Numbered from the stretch's first letter, positions 32,877 to 45,052 are shown. The stretch: 64,000 bases of DNA from Vandiemenella viatica (GCA_031002005.1 JARYHS010006964.1:496001-560000); one strand, 5' to 3'. Program-made: numbers and translations. The notes: generated by a model from the letters alone, not told the origin.

Positions 32877-33740
32877 ATCTACATCTACATATATACTCTG
32901 CAATTCATAAAATTGTGGGTGGCAGAGGGTGCTCAGCACCAAATCTAATCCGCTTTACTGTGCATTCCAATCCCTAATGGTACGAGGGAAAAAAGAATTC
33001 ATATTAGAATCATTACGGCACCTTATTTCTCTAATTTTTTCTTTCCTGTCCTTCCGACTCAAATAGATTGGTGGAAGAAGTATTTCACTACACTCAAAAG
33101 TGAAAGTGGGAGTACACATGTTTACCAATAAGTTTAAACGAAACGTGTGTCGTCTATATACCAGAGACTCCCAACCTAATCTACTAATCAGTTCTGTGAT
33201 GCTTTCATAAGGACTGTAGCATGTGGTCACGAATCGAGCGACTCTGCTCTGTACTTTCTCTATACTTTCGATCAATCCCTTACGAAACGGGTACCAAATG
33301 GCACAACAATAATCCAAATGTGGACGCACAAGAGATTTGTACGCTATCTCCTTTGTTTGTTCATTACAATTTTTCAAGATTCGACCTATGAATCGCCGCC
33401 TAGAATTTGCTCTACCTACTAACGAACTAATGTGTATGTCCTATTTCATGTTCCTTTGTACTGTTACTCCCAAATATTTCATAGAATCGACCATATCAGT
33501 AACTGAACTGTTTACCTCGTATTTCTGAACAATCGGATTCTTTTTGTTAGTTATGCTCATTGTCTTGCAGTTTTTACAATTTAGAGTAAGTTGCCACTCA
33601 GCGCACCAAGCCAAATAACATCCAGATCTCGCTGAATTTCTAAGCAATCGGCCAAATTTCTTACTTCCCTATAAATAACCGCATCATCAGCAAACAATCT
33701 AAAAAGGCTTTTCACTTTGTCTCCGAGATCGTTTATAAAA
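32877..33740 (-). mobile_element. Non-LTR retrotransposon R, to gap
   Basis: A second non-LTR family in minus orientation, ending 3' in a tail of repeated ATGTAG (plus strand CATCTACATCTAC at 32877). Coding parts from the gap downward: FINDLGDKVKSLFRLFADDA with catalytic FADD near 33700; LTLNCKNCKTMSITNKKN and YLGVTVQRN near 33540-33450; SLVRPHLDYCCAIWYPFRKG near 33300; and a C-terminal tail with RRHTFRLNLLVNM and FFPRTIRDWNAQ near 33000. Frameshifts near 33640 and 33440 and the gap make it incomplete. A 50-base relic of the same family lies at 6084. Confidence 0.85.
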
Positions 33741-34740
33741 NNNNNNNNNNNNNNNNNNNNNNNNNNNNNNNNNNNNNNNNNNNNNNNNNNNNNNNNNNNN
33801 NNNNNNNNNNNNNNNNNNNNNNNNNNNNNNNNNNNNNNNNNNNNNNNNNNNNNNNNNNNNNNNNNNNNNNNNNNNNNNNNNNNNNNNNNNNNNNNNNNNN
33901 NNNNNNNNNNNNNNNNNNNNNNNNNNNNNNNNNNNNNNNNNNNNNNNNNNNNNNNNNNNNNNNNNNNNNNNNNNNNNNNNNNNNNNNNNNNNNNNNNNNN
34001 NNNNNNNNNNNNNNNNNNNNNNNNNNNNNNNNNNNNNNNNNNNNNNNNNNNNNNNNNNNNNNNNNNNNNNNNNNNNNNNNNNNNNNNNNNNNNNNNNNNN
34101 NNNNNNNNNNNNNNNNNNNNNNNNNNNNNNNNNNNNNNNNNNNNNNNNNNNNNNNNNNNNNNNNNNNNNNNNNNNNNNNNNNNNNNNNNNNNNNNNNNNN
34201 NNNNNNNNNNNNNNNNNNNNNNNNNNNNNNNNNNNNNNNNNNNNNNNNNNNNNNNNNNNNNNNNNNNNNNNNNNNNNNNNNNNNNNNNNNNNNNNNNNNN
34301 NNNNNNNNNNNNNNNNNNNNNNNNNNNNNNNNNNNNNNNNNNNNNNNNNNNNNNNNNNNNNNNNNNNNNNNNNNNNNNNNNNNNNNNNNNNNNNNNNNNN
34401 NNNNNNNNNNNNNNNNNNNNNNNNNNNNNNNNNNNNNNNNNNNNNNNNNNNNNNNNNNNNNNNNNNNNNNNNNNNNNNNNNNNNNNNNNNNNNNNNNNNN
34501 NNNNNNNNNNNNNNNNNNNNNNNNNNNNNNNNNNNNNNNNNNNNNNNNNNNNNNNNNNNNNNNNNNNNNNNNNNNNNNNNNNNNNNNNNNNNNNNNNNNN
34601 NNNNNNNNNNNNNNNNNNNNNNNNNNNNNNNNNNNNNNNNNNNNNNNNNNNNNNNNNNNNNNNNNNNNNNNNNNNNNNNNNNNNNNNNNNNNNNNNNNNN
34701 NNNNNNNNNNNNNNNNNNNNNNNNNNNNNNNNNNNNNNNN
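33741..34740. other. Assembly gap (1000 N)
   Basis: Exactly 1000 unknown bases, a placeholder. It separates element R from the open frame and the truncated LTR on its right. Confidence 0.99.
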
Positions 34741-34930
34741 GCCAACGCTATCACGCCAGCTTCTTATCACGGTCCAGCCGGTCGCACCAGCTGTTCCCTA
34801 CGTCACGGCCGCCCAGCTGACCGACGACGCCTCCAGCATCACCGCCAGATTGTCAACGCTTCCGCAGCAGTACCGCCAACTCAACCTCCAGGGGGTTTCA
34901 CAGGCGTCATCTCGTCTCAACAGCAGTAAA
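34741..34930 (+). other. GC-rich open frame at gap edge, unknown
   Basis: From the gap edge a plus-strand frame stays open for about 60 codons, with C or G at most third positions. Segments include QLLITVQPVAPAVPYVTAAQ and SSITARLSTLPQQYRQLN. It ends at AAAATGTGAGTACC, where TGA is a stop but GTGAGT is also a splice-donor consensus. This base use is unlike all neighbours. It could be a host exon or the end of another element's gene. I cannot name it. Confidence 0.35.
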
Positions 34931-35215
34931 ATGTGAGTACCGACAATTCATTCAGCGCACCGCAGAAGTGAAAAACAGTGATTAACAGTATATGTGTCTA
35001 AAGAGAAGATAACTTTTCTGTATCAGAAATCCAAATTGCGATGTTCGTGTGTTTTTCCGTGAAAAATCGCTGGCATAATTTATATCGCCTTCTTTTAATA
35101 TTTTCTATGTCCATAAATCAGTGTCACATTCTGTTAAAGTGATAAAATCTAATGTATGTAACATTCACTAACTTAGAAGGCGGCAAGTACCGAAAACGTG
35201 ATGTAAAATCACCAG
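34931..35215. other. Noncoding stretch before the truncated LTR
   Basis: AT-rich, no feature seen. It would be intron if the frame on its left is an exon. Confidence 0.4.
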
Positions 35216-35386
35216 AGGATAGGCTCAAGAGAGTAGAAGTCAAGAGCAGAAGATACGAAGAAAGTCGGCGCAAGTCATAGGGCATCTGAGGTCAACCATT
35301 TAGAACCCACGTGTCAGTCATCCTGGCACACCCATTCAATAGGCATAGCACGATCCTATATATATATACGTATTGGGCCAGCCACA
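35216..35386 (+). mobile_element. Truncated 5' LTR of element C
   Basis: Only the last 171 bases of the LTR remain, from GGATAGGCTCAAGAG to GCCACA. They match 44070-44224 but keep the CACACCCATTCAA segment missing there. A CCTATATATATATACG TATA-like stretch is present near 35355. Confidence 0.85.
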
Positions 35387-35387
35387 C

Positions 35388-35400
35388 TGGTGTCAGAAGC
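35388..35400 (+). other. tRNA primer-binding site of element C
   Basis: TGGTGTCAGAAGC follows the LTR end after one base. It is complementary to the 3' end of leucine tRNAs (..CTTCTGACACCA). Together with the LTR end it fixes the orientation. Confidence 0.75.
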
Positions 35401-35747
35401 TTTATTTTGTACTTGATTAGGTGTAGGGAACAGCTCGCAGGGTTTGGTTGAGGTTAGTGTATCAGCAACAGCGAAATTTGGCAGTCAGTCTCTGCAGTCA
35501 GAGGGACCTGAGTTCGAACAGCGGGGCGCTCCGAGATCTTCGCGGAGGCAGCCAGGCAGGCGGTAGCAGCTGCGGGCGTCCCAGCGCGCTGGACAGCCCG
35601 GCAACTGTGGCGGACGACTCCGGGCGACTCAGCATTCCGGGCGCTGATAGCAGACTCAGTCCAGGGGCGGCTTCACGGCGACTAGGCGCGTTCATCACAG
35701 CACTCCACATACATAATTAAAATAAGGTAAGTCTGCAACCATCAACT
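35401..35747. other. Leader of element C
   Basis: A GC-rich leader (particularly 35510-35690) between the primer-binding site and gag, with no conserved frame. It would hold splice donor and packaging signals; none could be singled out. Confidence 0.5.
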
Positions 35748-36942
35748 ATGGCTGTTAATTTAGACGGGAAAGAAGTTAGTTTGCAAGACGCGGTGAATAT
35801 TCTCAGTCAAAAATTGGCGAAAGTAACCTCTCAAAAAGCAACTACTAGTAAGGAAGCAAGTTCTGCAAATGCCATTATTCAGTGTCCATTATTGCATGAC
35901 CAAATTTCTTTTGGGGGTAGTGCTAAGGAAGATGTTGAATTGTTTTTCAATAAATTTGAAAATTTGACTTTCTTTGCCGATTTTTCCAGTGAACAAAAAT
36001 TGAAATTGGTGAAAACTCGTCTAACGGACGAAGCGTTTAGATTCACAGTTTATGATTTAAGCTGTAAAGCGTGTTTGACATATGAATTATTTAAACAAGA
36101 ATTAATTCAGAGGTTTCAGATAAAAAAATACTGCTAGATTTTACAGGGAAAAGTTACTCAATTTGCGTAGATTTCCAGATGAGGATGTTGAAAAAATTCG
36201 CAGATCGTATAAAAGAGATAAACAGTCACACAGTCACTTTAACTGATAAAGCTGATTATAATCTTGCATTGTTTTTGGAATCAGATCAAAGAGAGTTGGA
36301 CTGCTATTTAAATGGATTAGGGGATGAAATTGGGGAATATGTCACACTGCAAAAACCGAAAACAATGCGGGAGGCCATTGACTACGCGATACATTTTCAA
36401 CAAGTAAAGAACAAGCCTTCAGCTCGCCATAAATATGTAAAACATGTTTTTAATGCTAAAAAAGAAATTGTTTGTTACAATTGTGGAAAAAATGGACATC
36501 TCCAGAAAAATTGCTTCTTTTTACGTAGTGATAATGTTCATATGTATGGTGGTAATTCTAGTAGATTAACAGAGGAGGTTATAATGGATTTAATGTTCAA
36601 AACCCAAACAGAGGATTTCAGGGAGGAAATTTCAATCAAATGATGTATGCAGGTAACAATGTTGCAAGATATCATGGGGGAAATAATTATCAGTATCAAG
36701 GAAATAATGGTGGAAGATTTTTTAATGGAAATAACAGAGGGGGATTTAATGGTGCATTTTCTGGGAGAAATGGTAATGCAAGAGGTAATTTTGCAGTACG
36801 CCAAGAGGGGCAAGGTAATGATATGAGTGCAAATGAAGCAACTAAGGGAGGATTTTTTAATAAAACTATGGGTGGTAATGCACAAAGTAATTTAAATGCT
36901 CAGGGGTACGCCAATGGCACATTGACGCACCCACAACAATAA
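35748..36942 (+). pseudogene. gag of element C, broken
   Basis: The capsid-type protein begins MAVNLDGKEVSLQDAVNILS at 35748, preceded by CAACTATGG. A Gag core part (ELFFNKFENLTFFADFSSEQ) follows, before a stop at 36137. After a frame change, 36179-36643 continues the Gag core (ALFLESDQRELDCYLNG) and has a CCHC zinc knuckle, CYNCGKNGHLQKNC, near 36473-36515. A third frame, 36640-36942, is Asn/Gly-rich with RGG-like repeats, an RNA-binding type tail. The breaks at about 36135 and 36640 keep it from being one protein. Confidence 0.8.
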
Positions 36943-36947
36943 GAGAA

Positions 36948-37535
36948 GTGCCAATAATTTCTTTAAGGGGGAATTCAGAGATAAAAGACTTAACAATTGA
37001 TGTTGTAATTGAAGGTAAGAATTGTACTATGATTGTTGATACCGGTGCTGAACTTTCTCTTTTATCACAAGCTATATGTGGTACTGAAGGTTTGAAACCA
37101 GCAGAATGTAAGATTACGGGTTTAACAAGAAATGAAGAAATTAAAACTTATGGTATGAGAAATATTGATATAATTATAGAAGATGAAAAATATAATGCTA
37201 AGATGTATGTTGTTTCAACTTTGAATTCTTCTTATCATGGTGTATTAGGCTTGGACTTTTTGACAAATTATAACGCTAGCATAAACGTGACAGAGCATTC
37301 AATCGGTTTGAGGAAACACTCGCGTGTAGACCCATTTTTGTCGCTAAAAGACTGCAATACAGATTCATGGTCAGATGCAGGATTAGCTACCCTAAATCTA
37401 CCTGTTAACCGGATCTATAAGTCTTCTGTCAAGTCTACAGCTAAGCAGAATATTCCAAAATCTTCAGGAAAAGTTTTTTTGAAACCCATTCAGAATGATC
37501 TTACTTGTGATGAAAATTCTATTATTTTAGTTTAA
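36948..37535 (+). pseudogene. Retroviral-type aspartic protease region of element C
   Basis: The catalytic motif IVDTGAELSLLS lies at 37032-37067 (DTG at 37038-37046), with the second-half signature HGVLGLDFL near 37235-37265. These mark a pepsin-like retroviral protease that would cleave Gag-Pol. The frame stops at 37535, well before the RT, where in an active element it should continue or shift into pol. A linker continues at 37557-37742 in another segment, ending at another stop. Confidence 0.8.
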
Positions 37536-37832
37536 TCACCAAAAGACTCAGAATGGTTGAATTCAAACGGTTGCTATGTTAAGAGGAGTATTTCTAAAGT
37601 GAGAATAATTAATGGGGAGAAATATTTACCTGTTGTAATTGAAAATTTTAGCAGAAGTGATGTTGACGTACCAAAGGGTCATTGTTTCGCTCAGATTGAA
37701 GTTTTAAGAGATCAGTCATTAGATAGTAGTAATTTTATATGAGAAGATGTAAATAATTCTGGGGTAGAAAATAAGTGTGTTCATGTAGCTCAAGCAGAAT
37801 CAGATATTTGTTTTAAAGATAAGCTAAGTCAC

Positions 37833-39380
37833 TTGTCTAGTCACGATGCGGAAGCTGTTGAAAATTTGTTGCAAGAATTTAAGAATTTGTTTATTCTAAA
37901 GCCCACATCACCAGCTACAGATTTGGTAGAGCATAGAATTCCAACTGGGGACGCGAAACCTGTTTACAAAAGAGCCTACAGAATTCCATTTCATCAAAGA
38001 TCATTAATTGAAGAATTTATTGATCAGCAATTAAAGAGGGGATAATTAGGGAAAGTATTAGCCCTTGGGGCTCACCAGTAATCGTCGTACCAAAGAAGTC
38101 TAAAAATGGGGAAACCAAATACCGTTTTTGTGTAGACTATAGAGAGTTGAACAAAGTTACAATTACTGATCCTTATCCGTTACCCAACATAGCTGAAACG
38201 GTTGACTACCTAGGAAACTCTAAATTTTTTACTACTTTGGATATGAAGAGCGGATATCATCAAATCAAAATTGCAGAAGAAGATATTCCAAAAACCACAA
38301 TAAATCATCCTTTTGGCCATTATGAATATACACGTATGGCTTTTGGCCTAAAAAACGCACCATCTTGTTTTCAGCGCTTCTTGGACCATTTGATGCACGG
38401 ATTAAAGCCTTTTACTATTTTAATATATCTCGATGACCTAATAATATTCTCAGAAACAATTGAAGACCATATTGTTAGGCTAAGAAATGTGTTTGAACGC
38501 TTACAAAAAGCTAATCTTACTCTTTCACTTGAAAAATGTACTTTTGCTGCTTCAGAAATTGATTATCTTGGTCATATAATCTCTAGCGATGGAATCAAGC
38601 CACACCCTATATTAGTATCAGCTATAAAAGATTTTCCAGTACCCACCAAGGTAAAACGATTGCAATCTTTCCATGGTCTTGCCAACTATTACCGAAAATT
38701 TGTTTTAAATTATGCTGAAAAAGCTAGACCTCTCACCCACCTGCTAAAGAAAGGAGTAAAATTTGTTTGGACACCTGAATGTGATAAAGCTATTAAAAGA
38801 AGCCCTTACTTCTCCACCTATATTAAATTTTCCAATTTTTTCAGCAGATTTTATTTTAACTTGTGATGCTTTTCAGGTAGCTTTAGGATGCATTTTAAGC
38901 CAGAAAATCAATGGAATTGACCGACCAGTTGCTTATGCTTGTAGGCAATTAAATAAAGCAGAAAGTAAATTTACAGCCACAGAACGGGAACTTCTTTCTG
39001 TAATTTTTGGAGTTACTCAGTTTAGATGCTATCTTTTGGGCAAAAAATTCAAAATTGTCACAGACCATTCCAGCCTTCGTTATCTATTAAACCTCAAAGA
39101 TCCAAACAGTCGCCTCACTAGATGGGCATTAAAATTATCTGCTTATGATTACGAAATTGAACATAGACCTGGTAAATTATTAGGAAATGCGGATGCATTA
39201 AGTAGAATGGTTAGAGTAATTGAGAGTAAAGAAATTCCACAACTTGCTGATTTACCTATAGAACAATCAAAGGATACAGAGTGTAATAAGTGGCGAAAAA
39301 ACAAATGGTTTGTTGTTCATGACGATCTTTTATACAGACGAACAAAACTAGGGGAAAGTGTTGTTGTTCCAAAATCATGA
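37833..39380 (+). pseudogene. RT and RNase H of element C, broken
   Basis: The RT starts with PTGDAKPVYKRAYRIPFHQR (37945-38005) and continues through YRFCVDYRELNKVTITDPYP, LDMKSGYHQIKI, RMAFGLKNAPSCFQRF and the catalytic ILIYLDDLIIFS (38420-38455). It then has YLGHIIS and the thumb GLANYYRKF. RNase H shows LTCDAFQVALGCILSQ near 38860, VTDHSSLRYLL near 39055 and NADALSRM near 39190. Frameshifts near 38045 and 38790 and a TGA at 39378-39380 interrupt it. The domain order is standard for Ty3/gypsy. Confidence 0.9.
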
Positions 39381-40605
39381 AGAGAAGTTGTTTTAAAATT
39401 GTATCATTCTCACCTGTTTAGTGGTCATAGCGGATGGAAAACTACTAATAAAAAAAATACAAAAGAGTATTGGTGGCCAGGTAGACGGAAATCCGTACGT
39501 GATTTCGTACTCAGTTGTATACCATGCAATGAAAGAGAAATTTCGGGAATTGCAAAAGAAAAATTACAGCCTTTACCGGAAACAGTAAAGCCCTTTCAAA
39601 GAATTCATCTCGATTTAATGGGCCCCTTCAGACGTACAGAACGAGGTAATATTTATGTACTTTCCATGATCGATGCCTTCTCCAGATATTTGGTAATGAT
39701 TCCTTTGCCTGAACAAACTTCAAAAACCATTGCTCGAGCGTTTGTAGAGGGTTGGATTCTTCGCTTCGGTGTCCCAGAGAAATTATTAACGGATCAAGGG
39801 AAAAATCTTGTATCTGAGTTATTTACACAAACCTGTAAACTGTTAGGAATTGAAAAATTACAGACAACATCCTGGCACCCCCAAAGTAACGGAAAAATTT
39901 AAAAGGTTCACAGAACTATTGGTAAAACACTCAGTTATTATGTAAATAAATCTCATTCGAATTGGGACTCGATTTTGGACTATATAGTTTCGAGTTATAA
40001 TGCAAACACCCACTCCAGTACGGGGAAATCACCGTTTGAAGTTTTGTATGGTTCAGAAATGGTCTCACCCTTCCTTTCATTTAAAAACAACCAAAGAAAT
40101 TAACAATCCAGAAGTTAGAAGTCTTGCTTTCAAACTTAAAAGAATATGGGATCAAGTTAGGAAGAAAAATTTAGCTGCATACTTAAAACAGGAAAAAGAG
40201 TACAATAAAAAAGCTAAACCACAAGATATTCAAGTAGGTAGTTATGTTATGTTGTCTAAACCCTATCAGAAAAAAGGTCTACCTAAAAAATTTAGAGTTA
40301 ATTTCACTGGTCCGTATCAGGTAACACAATCTCTTGGTCCTGTTAATGTACGAATCAAACTTCCCGATCGAGAAATTGTTGTAAACAATAATAGGTTACG
40401 ACCATACTTTTGGGAACCTAAAGATACAGTTCATCCGGAAAAAACCAATACAAACACCACAACACAGCCATCATCTTCTAAATTCGTTGCTCCACCTGTT
40501 AAAACCAACACTTCACATTCACATAATCTACGAAGTAACCCTTCCTTTAAGCCGGATATTCCACCACAAAAAACTGCAAACTATAGCCTCAGGCCAAGAA
40601 AGTAA
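39381..40605 (+). pseudogene. Integrase of element C, broken
   Basis: Inserts the cDNA into the chromosome. The HHCC zinc-binding N-terminus is at 39399-39545 (HSHLFSGHSGW, CIPCNE). The catalytic core has HLDLMGPF (first Asp) near 39610, VLSMIDAFSRYLVMIPLPEQ, and LLTDQGKNLVSELF (second Asp) near 39785. The following helix with the catalytic Glu lies after a stop at 39902. The C-terminal part, 40000-40605, has a long linker helix, a VGSYVMLSKP barrel start and a GPYQV (GPY/F-type) motif near 40305, then a Pro/Thr/Asn-rich end. Stop and frame changes show decay. Confidence 0.85.
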
Positions 40606-41524
40606 GCTCCTTCTATTTCATAATGTAATTCAAAACTATTATTTTATGTCTATGTACTTTGTAACTCTCAAAATTAATTTTGTCTTGAAGTAGTGGAGGC
40701 TGGATATGAACTAAGAACCTTCAAGTTGCATATGTCTTTATGGATGTCAATCTTTTTCATTTTTTACTGTGATTTTATATGTAATTGCAGACAGAGTTGA
40801 TGATTTCAGGCTTACTAGAAACTCTGTCGGCAATCATTAGAATTATTTCAAGCGAGATACTGCTGTAGTTATATTGCTTACAGGCCACGGGCGAGCGGGC
40901 CGGGCCAGGCAGTCTCTTCCTACGCACGCAGCGTAATCAGAGACGCGCTGTCAGCGCTCTGCACCTGTGCACATAGACAGCGACCGTAAAATACCAGCCA
41001 TCCAAGTAACACTCAATCAATGTGCTAGTGAAACGGTTCTTTCTTTTTTTTTTCAGGGACAATATTATTATTATTTTCTGTAATATATTCAGGATTTTGT
41101 TATTTTGTTGTTGTAATAACCACAGAGACTAGGGCCACATAATCATTTGTTCTAGATATTAGATTCAAGGGACTTTTTTTTTTTGTATTCACACTCTATT
41201 TTTTTATGCACACAATTCTGGATATTTTTTTTTTTAATTTTTAGGTTGAATGTAGGGTTTATAAGAAATATTTTGTAGTGACACGGGATTATTTTAAGTT
41301 CGAAGTCTACTGGTTGAGGGAATAATTTTCATTATTATCTTTATTTAGTTTTTGGGAAGTTCAACATGTTTTTTATTAGAATTATTTTGTTATTTTTGTT
41401 TCCTTATTAGTGCAATTATTGGAAGTTCAATATCTAAGAAATGGAGTAGTTTTTTCAAGAGAATATGATATTTTAGCCATTACTGAATCATTGGTCAGTC
41501 ATTCTTGATTACGATCTACAAGCT
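40606..41524. other. pol-env spacer of element C
   Basis: No sustained frame. A pyrimidine tract and CAG (TTTTTTTTTTCAG near 41047-41057) look like a splice acceptor for an envelope mRNA. A GC-rich insert-like island lies at 40880-40990. The N-terminal part of the envelope, with its signal peptide, should start here but is not recognisable. Confidence 0.4.
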
Positions 41525-43221
41525 TTGAGAGATGAAAGCATACAACTTAATAGTATTTTCAATGATTTAGATACAATTCTTAAGGCAAACAATTCTTACG
41601 ACAGTTTCATTCTAGAGTCAATTTCTTCAAATCTCAAGGGTATTCATTTTTCCCTCCAAGAAGAATTCAGCAACATTTTAGAATTATTGCCACATAAACC
41701 AACTATAACTAAGCGATCTTGGTTCGACCTTGGCGGTAAAACTCTAAAACTTTTATTTGGAGTCCTCGATTCTGACGATTTATTACAAATTCAAGCTAGA
41801 TTACAAACCTTAGAATCTAATGATCAGGATTTTCAACTTAGCATTGATTCTCAATTAATCCTCATCCAAAATTTGGAAAACGCGGTCTCAAATCATTCTG
41901 CAGCAATCAAATCCCTGGCTAATGCTTTCATTTCACAAACTGAGGAGATACAGGCAGTGACTAACACACAGTATCCATAATATTGAAAATATTTTGCAAT
42001 ATCAAGTATTCGGTATTCACACTTTACAAGAACTTATAGTTGGATTGACACATATGCGAATAGAATTAATTAAGCTAAGAATGGCCTTACTTCAAGGTTC
42101 ACATGGTAAATTAAGTGACATTCTTTTAGGCCCTAAACTTTTTTTGAAATATCTGCATTTAATTCAGAATCAATTAGATTCCAACTCATTCATGATTGTT
42201 CCTTGCACAGAACAGAATTTATATATTTATTACCAGCTATCAAAAGTCAACATAGTTTTAATGGGAGATAATTTAAGATTAATTGTTAACATTCCTTTAG
42301 GAACAATAGATTCAGTGCTAGAACATTATACTATTCACACATTTCCTGTTTTTTGGAATGAAACAGAAAAGCATGTAAGATGGGTTATGCAGGACACACT
42401 TTTACTCAGCAGAGATCATAAAATGTACAAAACCTTTAACCACAATGAGTTACATATTTGTGAATCAAATGTCCTTACAATTTGTCCAGTAATGTCATTG
42501 CATGATGTGCGAGTCCATACTTGTGAAATTGATATGTTTTTTTTCCGGACAAAATTTTAAATCATGTCAGAGAGAAGTTTTTACATTAACTAAACCATAT
42601 TTCTCTAAGATGCATACCAATTGGATATTTTCATTACCATCTCCATATACTATTACAGCAACTTGTAAATCAGCAGATCGAACAAAACCAGATATTCATA
42701 AATTGTTGTTAGAAGGATCCGGTTTACTTGTTAATGCAACCAATTGTCAAATTTCAGGAACAGATTTTACAATACCAGCAACTTACATCACTCAGATTCA
42801 TTCTTCATTATCTTATCCAAACTATTTTTTACCTACTTTTACTCATGAAATTTATCATGATACCGAATTAGTTAATTTAAATGTAACCCATCACTTACCT
42901 CTCAAAGATGAGGTGCATAAATATTTACAAAACGCTCAAGATTCTGTAAAACTTAATCACATTGTCACTCACCTAAGATCTCAAATTCACTCCAAAGCAC
43001 ACCAAACAATTCTCATTAGTTCCATAAGTGTCTCCACAATAATTGGTATTCTAGTCATTTCTACTATTATGTTTTTTATATGTAGACGCCAGCTTAATAA
43101 GATGTTTCACAAACGTTCCATTATGGGCAATACAATTCCAACAGGCAGTCAGATTATTGTACGTGTTCCAGACTCGCCAAATACTAATTCTAATGGGCAA
43201 ACACCCAGCACACATAATTAA
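41525..43221 (+). pseudogene. Envelope glycoprotein of element C, F-like
   Basis: An insect errantivirus-type envelope related to baculovirus F fusion proteins. Visible in three frames: a helical region, a basic furin-like site followed by SWFDLGGKTL (cleavage and fusion-peptide region, near 41715-41750), LFGVLDSDDL, a long heptad-like helix region, cysteine-containing ectodomain parts near 42200-42500 and 42640-42760, and a C-terminal membrane helix near 43020-43080 with a short basic tail. Frame breaks lie near 41975 and 42540, and there is no signal peptide. It is more complete than copy 1 but still defective. Assignment is by the cleavage region and overall layout. Confidence 0.8.
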
Positions 43222-43554
43222 TATATTTTCAACTTTTCATTATTATTTCTTTTGCATATTTTATGATTATTTTTATTTGGTTTTATGGGTATTCATATCT
43301 TTGATATTTCATGTTTTGTTTAGCTTACTAAGATTCTATTTATGTTTATGAATGCATATTTAAGGCAAGAGGTATTTCGTAACACGTTAGCATGCATATA
43401 TTGATCCTTACTTATCACCAGTCCCATTTATACAATTTTTCAAAAAACAAATAACAAAAATTTACTATACACTGTGGTGCCAAATTTTGATAGTTAGTGT
43501 ATGATGTTATTCCCGCGCTCCGGGAGTAGCGCGTTTTTTCAACACCGGGGGATA

Positions 43555-44224
43555 TGTGACGGGACGTCATTTATTATAATATTTTAATACAGAAATCATG
43601 TAAGTTTTCGAAGTTTCACTGCAGCCAGAAGACGTCGAGTAAGCACGTCCTGTTGTTCGACTTTCTGCCGATCGACAGTTCGGATTACAAGCTACACGTG
43701 CAGTGCTGAGCATGCAAGCCAATACTTTTCCAGCAAGCTAGAATACACTGATCACTCTCACTTCTTGACTGACGATCTACAAGATAACATCTAGGCCTCG
43801 GAGATAGATATTCGTGCACCAACCTCACCATTCTCTGTTAGTTGTGAACTGTAGGGCTAAGTTTTATCCCTAGGGTCAGTATTGTGGGTTACGGGATACC
43901 TCTTAATTTGTACAACATCGACTGTAGTTGATTTATGGTCCAGTGCAATTAAATGGGGTTTCTAGAGACATTGTTTTATTTCAAGTAGCTCGTAGCTGCC
44001 CGCTCCCTCTCCTAATTACAAGTTACCCCCGATGCTCATGTTTATTTGCTAGCGCAAGAGAAGAAGAGGATAGGCTCAAGAGAGAAGAAGTCAAGAGCAG
44101 AAGATACGAAGAAAGTCGGCGCAAGTCATAGGGCATCGTAGGTTAACCATTTAGAACCCACGTGTCAGTCATCCTGGCATAGGCATAGCACGATCCTATA
44201 TAAATACATATAGGGTCAGCCACA
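43555..44224 (+). mobile_element. 3' LTR of element C, 670 bp
   Basis: Runs from TGTGACGGGACGTC to GGTCAGCCACA, preceded by the purine tract ACCGGGGGATA. It matches 11099-11780 with a 12-base deletion near 44180, plus small changes. The TATA-like CCTATATAAATAC lies near 44195. Confidence 0.8.
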
Positions 44225-44575
44225 GTGTTACAGAAGAATGCTGAAAATTAAGTGGACAGACAAAGTAAGAAATGAACGAGTTTTGGAAATGATTGGTGAG
44301 GAAATAAGTCTGTTGTGGAAGCTAACAGAAAGAAGAGACAGGCTGGTAGTTATACTTTAAGACATACTGGATTAGTTAATTTGCTGGTGGAGGGAACAGT
44401 CGAAGGTAAGAACTGTAGAGGAAACAAGAGATTAGAATATATGAAGCAGATAATAGAGGACGTGGGTTGCAGGTGATATGTAGAGATGAAGAGGCTAGCA
44501 CAAGATAGGAAGGGATGGAGGATTGCATCAAACCAGTCGATAGACTGATAATAAAAAATAAAAAAAAAATACAAA
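44225..44575 (+). pseudogene. Non-LTR 3' end, copy 2
   Basis: The counterpart of 11781-12131, ending in an A-rich run at 44550-44569. The frame is more disrupted than in copy 1 (for example a TGA at the VGCR position near 44476). Confidence 0.65.
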
Positions 44576-44816
44576 GTAAAAATAGGTATTTTGTATTTTC
44601 CATTTGCATTTGAAATACATGTATTTCAAATAATGCAAATCTCTAACTGTTACTCTAATAGTCTAATGGCTAAAAACGTTTCCTGTCCATTTCAGAGAGC
44701 AGCGTTATGTATAGGGTTAAGTTAAAGTCCTAATTGTAGGTAAAGATTTTAAGAGACCACAGTAAATGACGGTAACAATTGGTAGGGTTCGTTAGTGATT
44801 CACACAGATAAAACTG

Positions 44817-45052
44817 GCATGGTGGGTGAACCCGGTGGCCTCGAATTTAGGAGGACACGTGTTCGAATCAAGTTCCGGCCATTTAGATTTTAGTTTTCCA
44901 TGGTTTCCCTAAATCACACCACTCGAATGCCCTTCAAATGGCCATCGCCGGATTTCCTCCTCTGTCTTGCTCGATGTCCTTTCCCGCATCTAAAGACCAC
45001 GACGTCGAGGAAGTGTAAAGCTAAAGCAAAAAAGAAAAAAAGAAAAAAAAAA
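44817..45052 (+). mobile_element. tRNA-derived SINE (copy 2)
   Basis: The counterpart of 12376-12612 inside the duplicated block. It carries the B-box region GTTCGAATCAAG with one base lost, the same body and an A-rich tail. Confidence 0.75.

Larger units (their letters stand above)
35216..44224 (+). mobile_element. Ty3/gypsy (errantivirus-like) provirus C
   Basis: A nearly full-length element of about 9 kb in plus orientation: truncated 5' LTR, primer-binding site, gag, protease, RT, RNase H, integrase, envelope and a 670-base 3' LTR. Every major reading frame is interrupted (see the parts), so it is a dead relic. The gene order with a third, envelope gene after pol is that of insect errantiviruses. 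Its right part has a second copy at 9041-11780. Its left LTR is cut by non-homologous DNA. Confidence 0.9.

Noticed and set aside
41040..41240. Repeated T-runs in the pol-env spacer as transcription terminators.
   Set aside because: The element is transcribed by RNA polymerase II through this point. T-runs are frequent in this AT-rich DNA, and one of them is better explained as the polypyrimidine tract of a splice acceptor.
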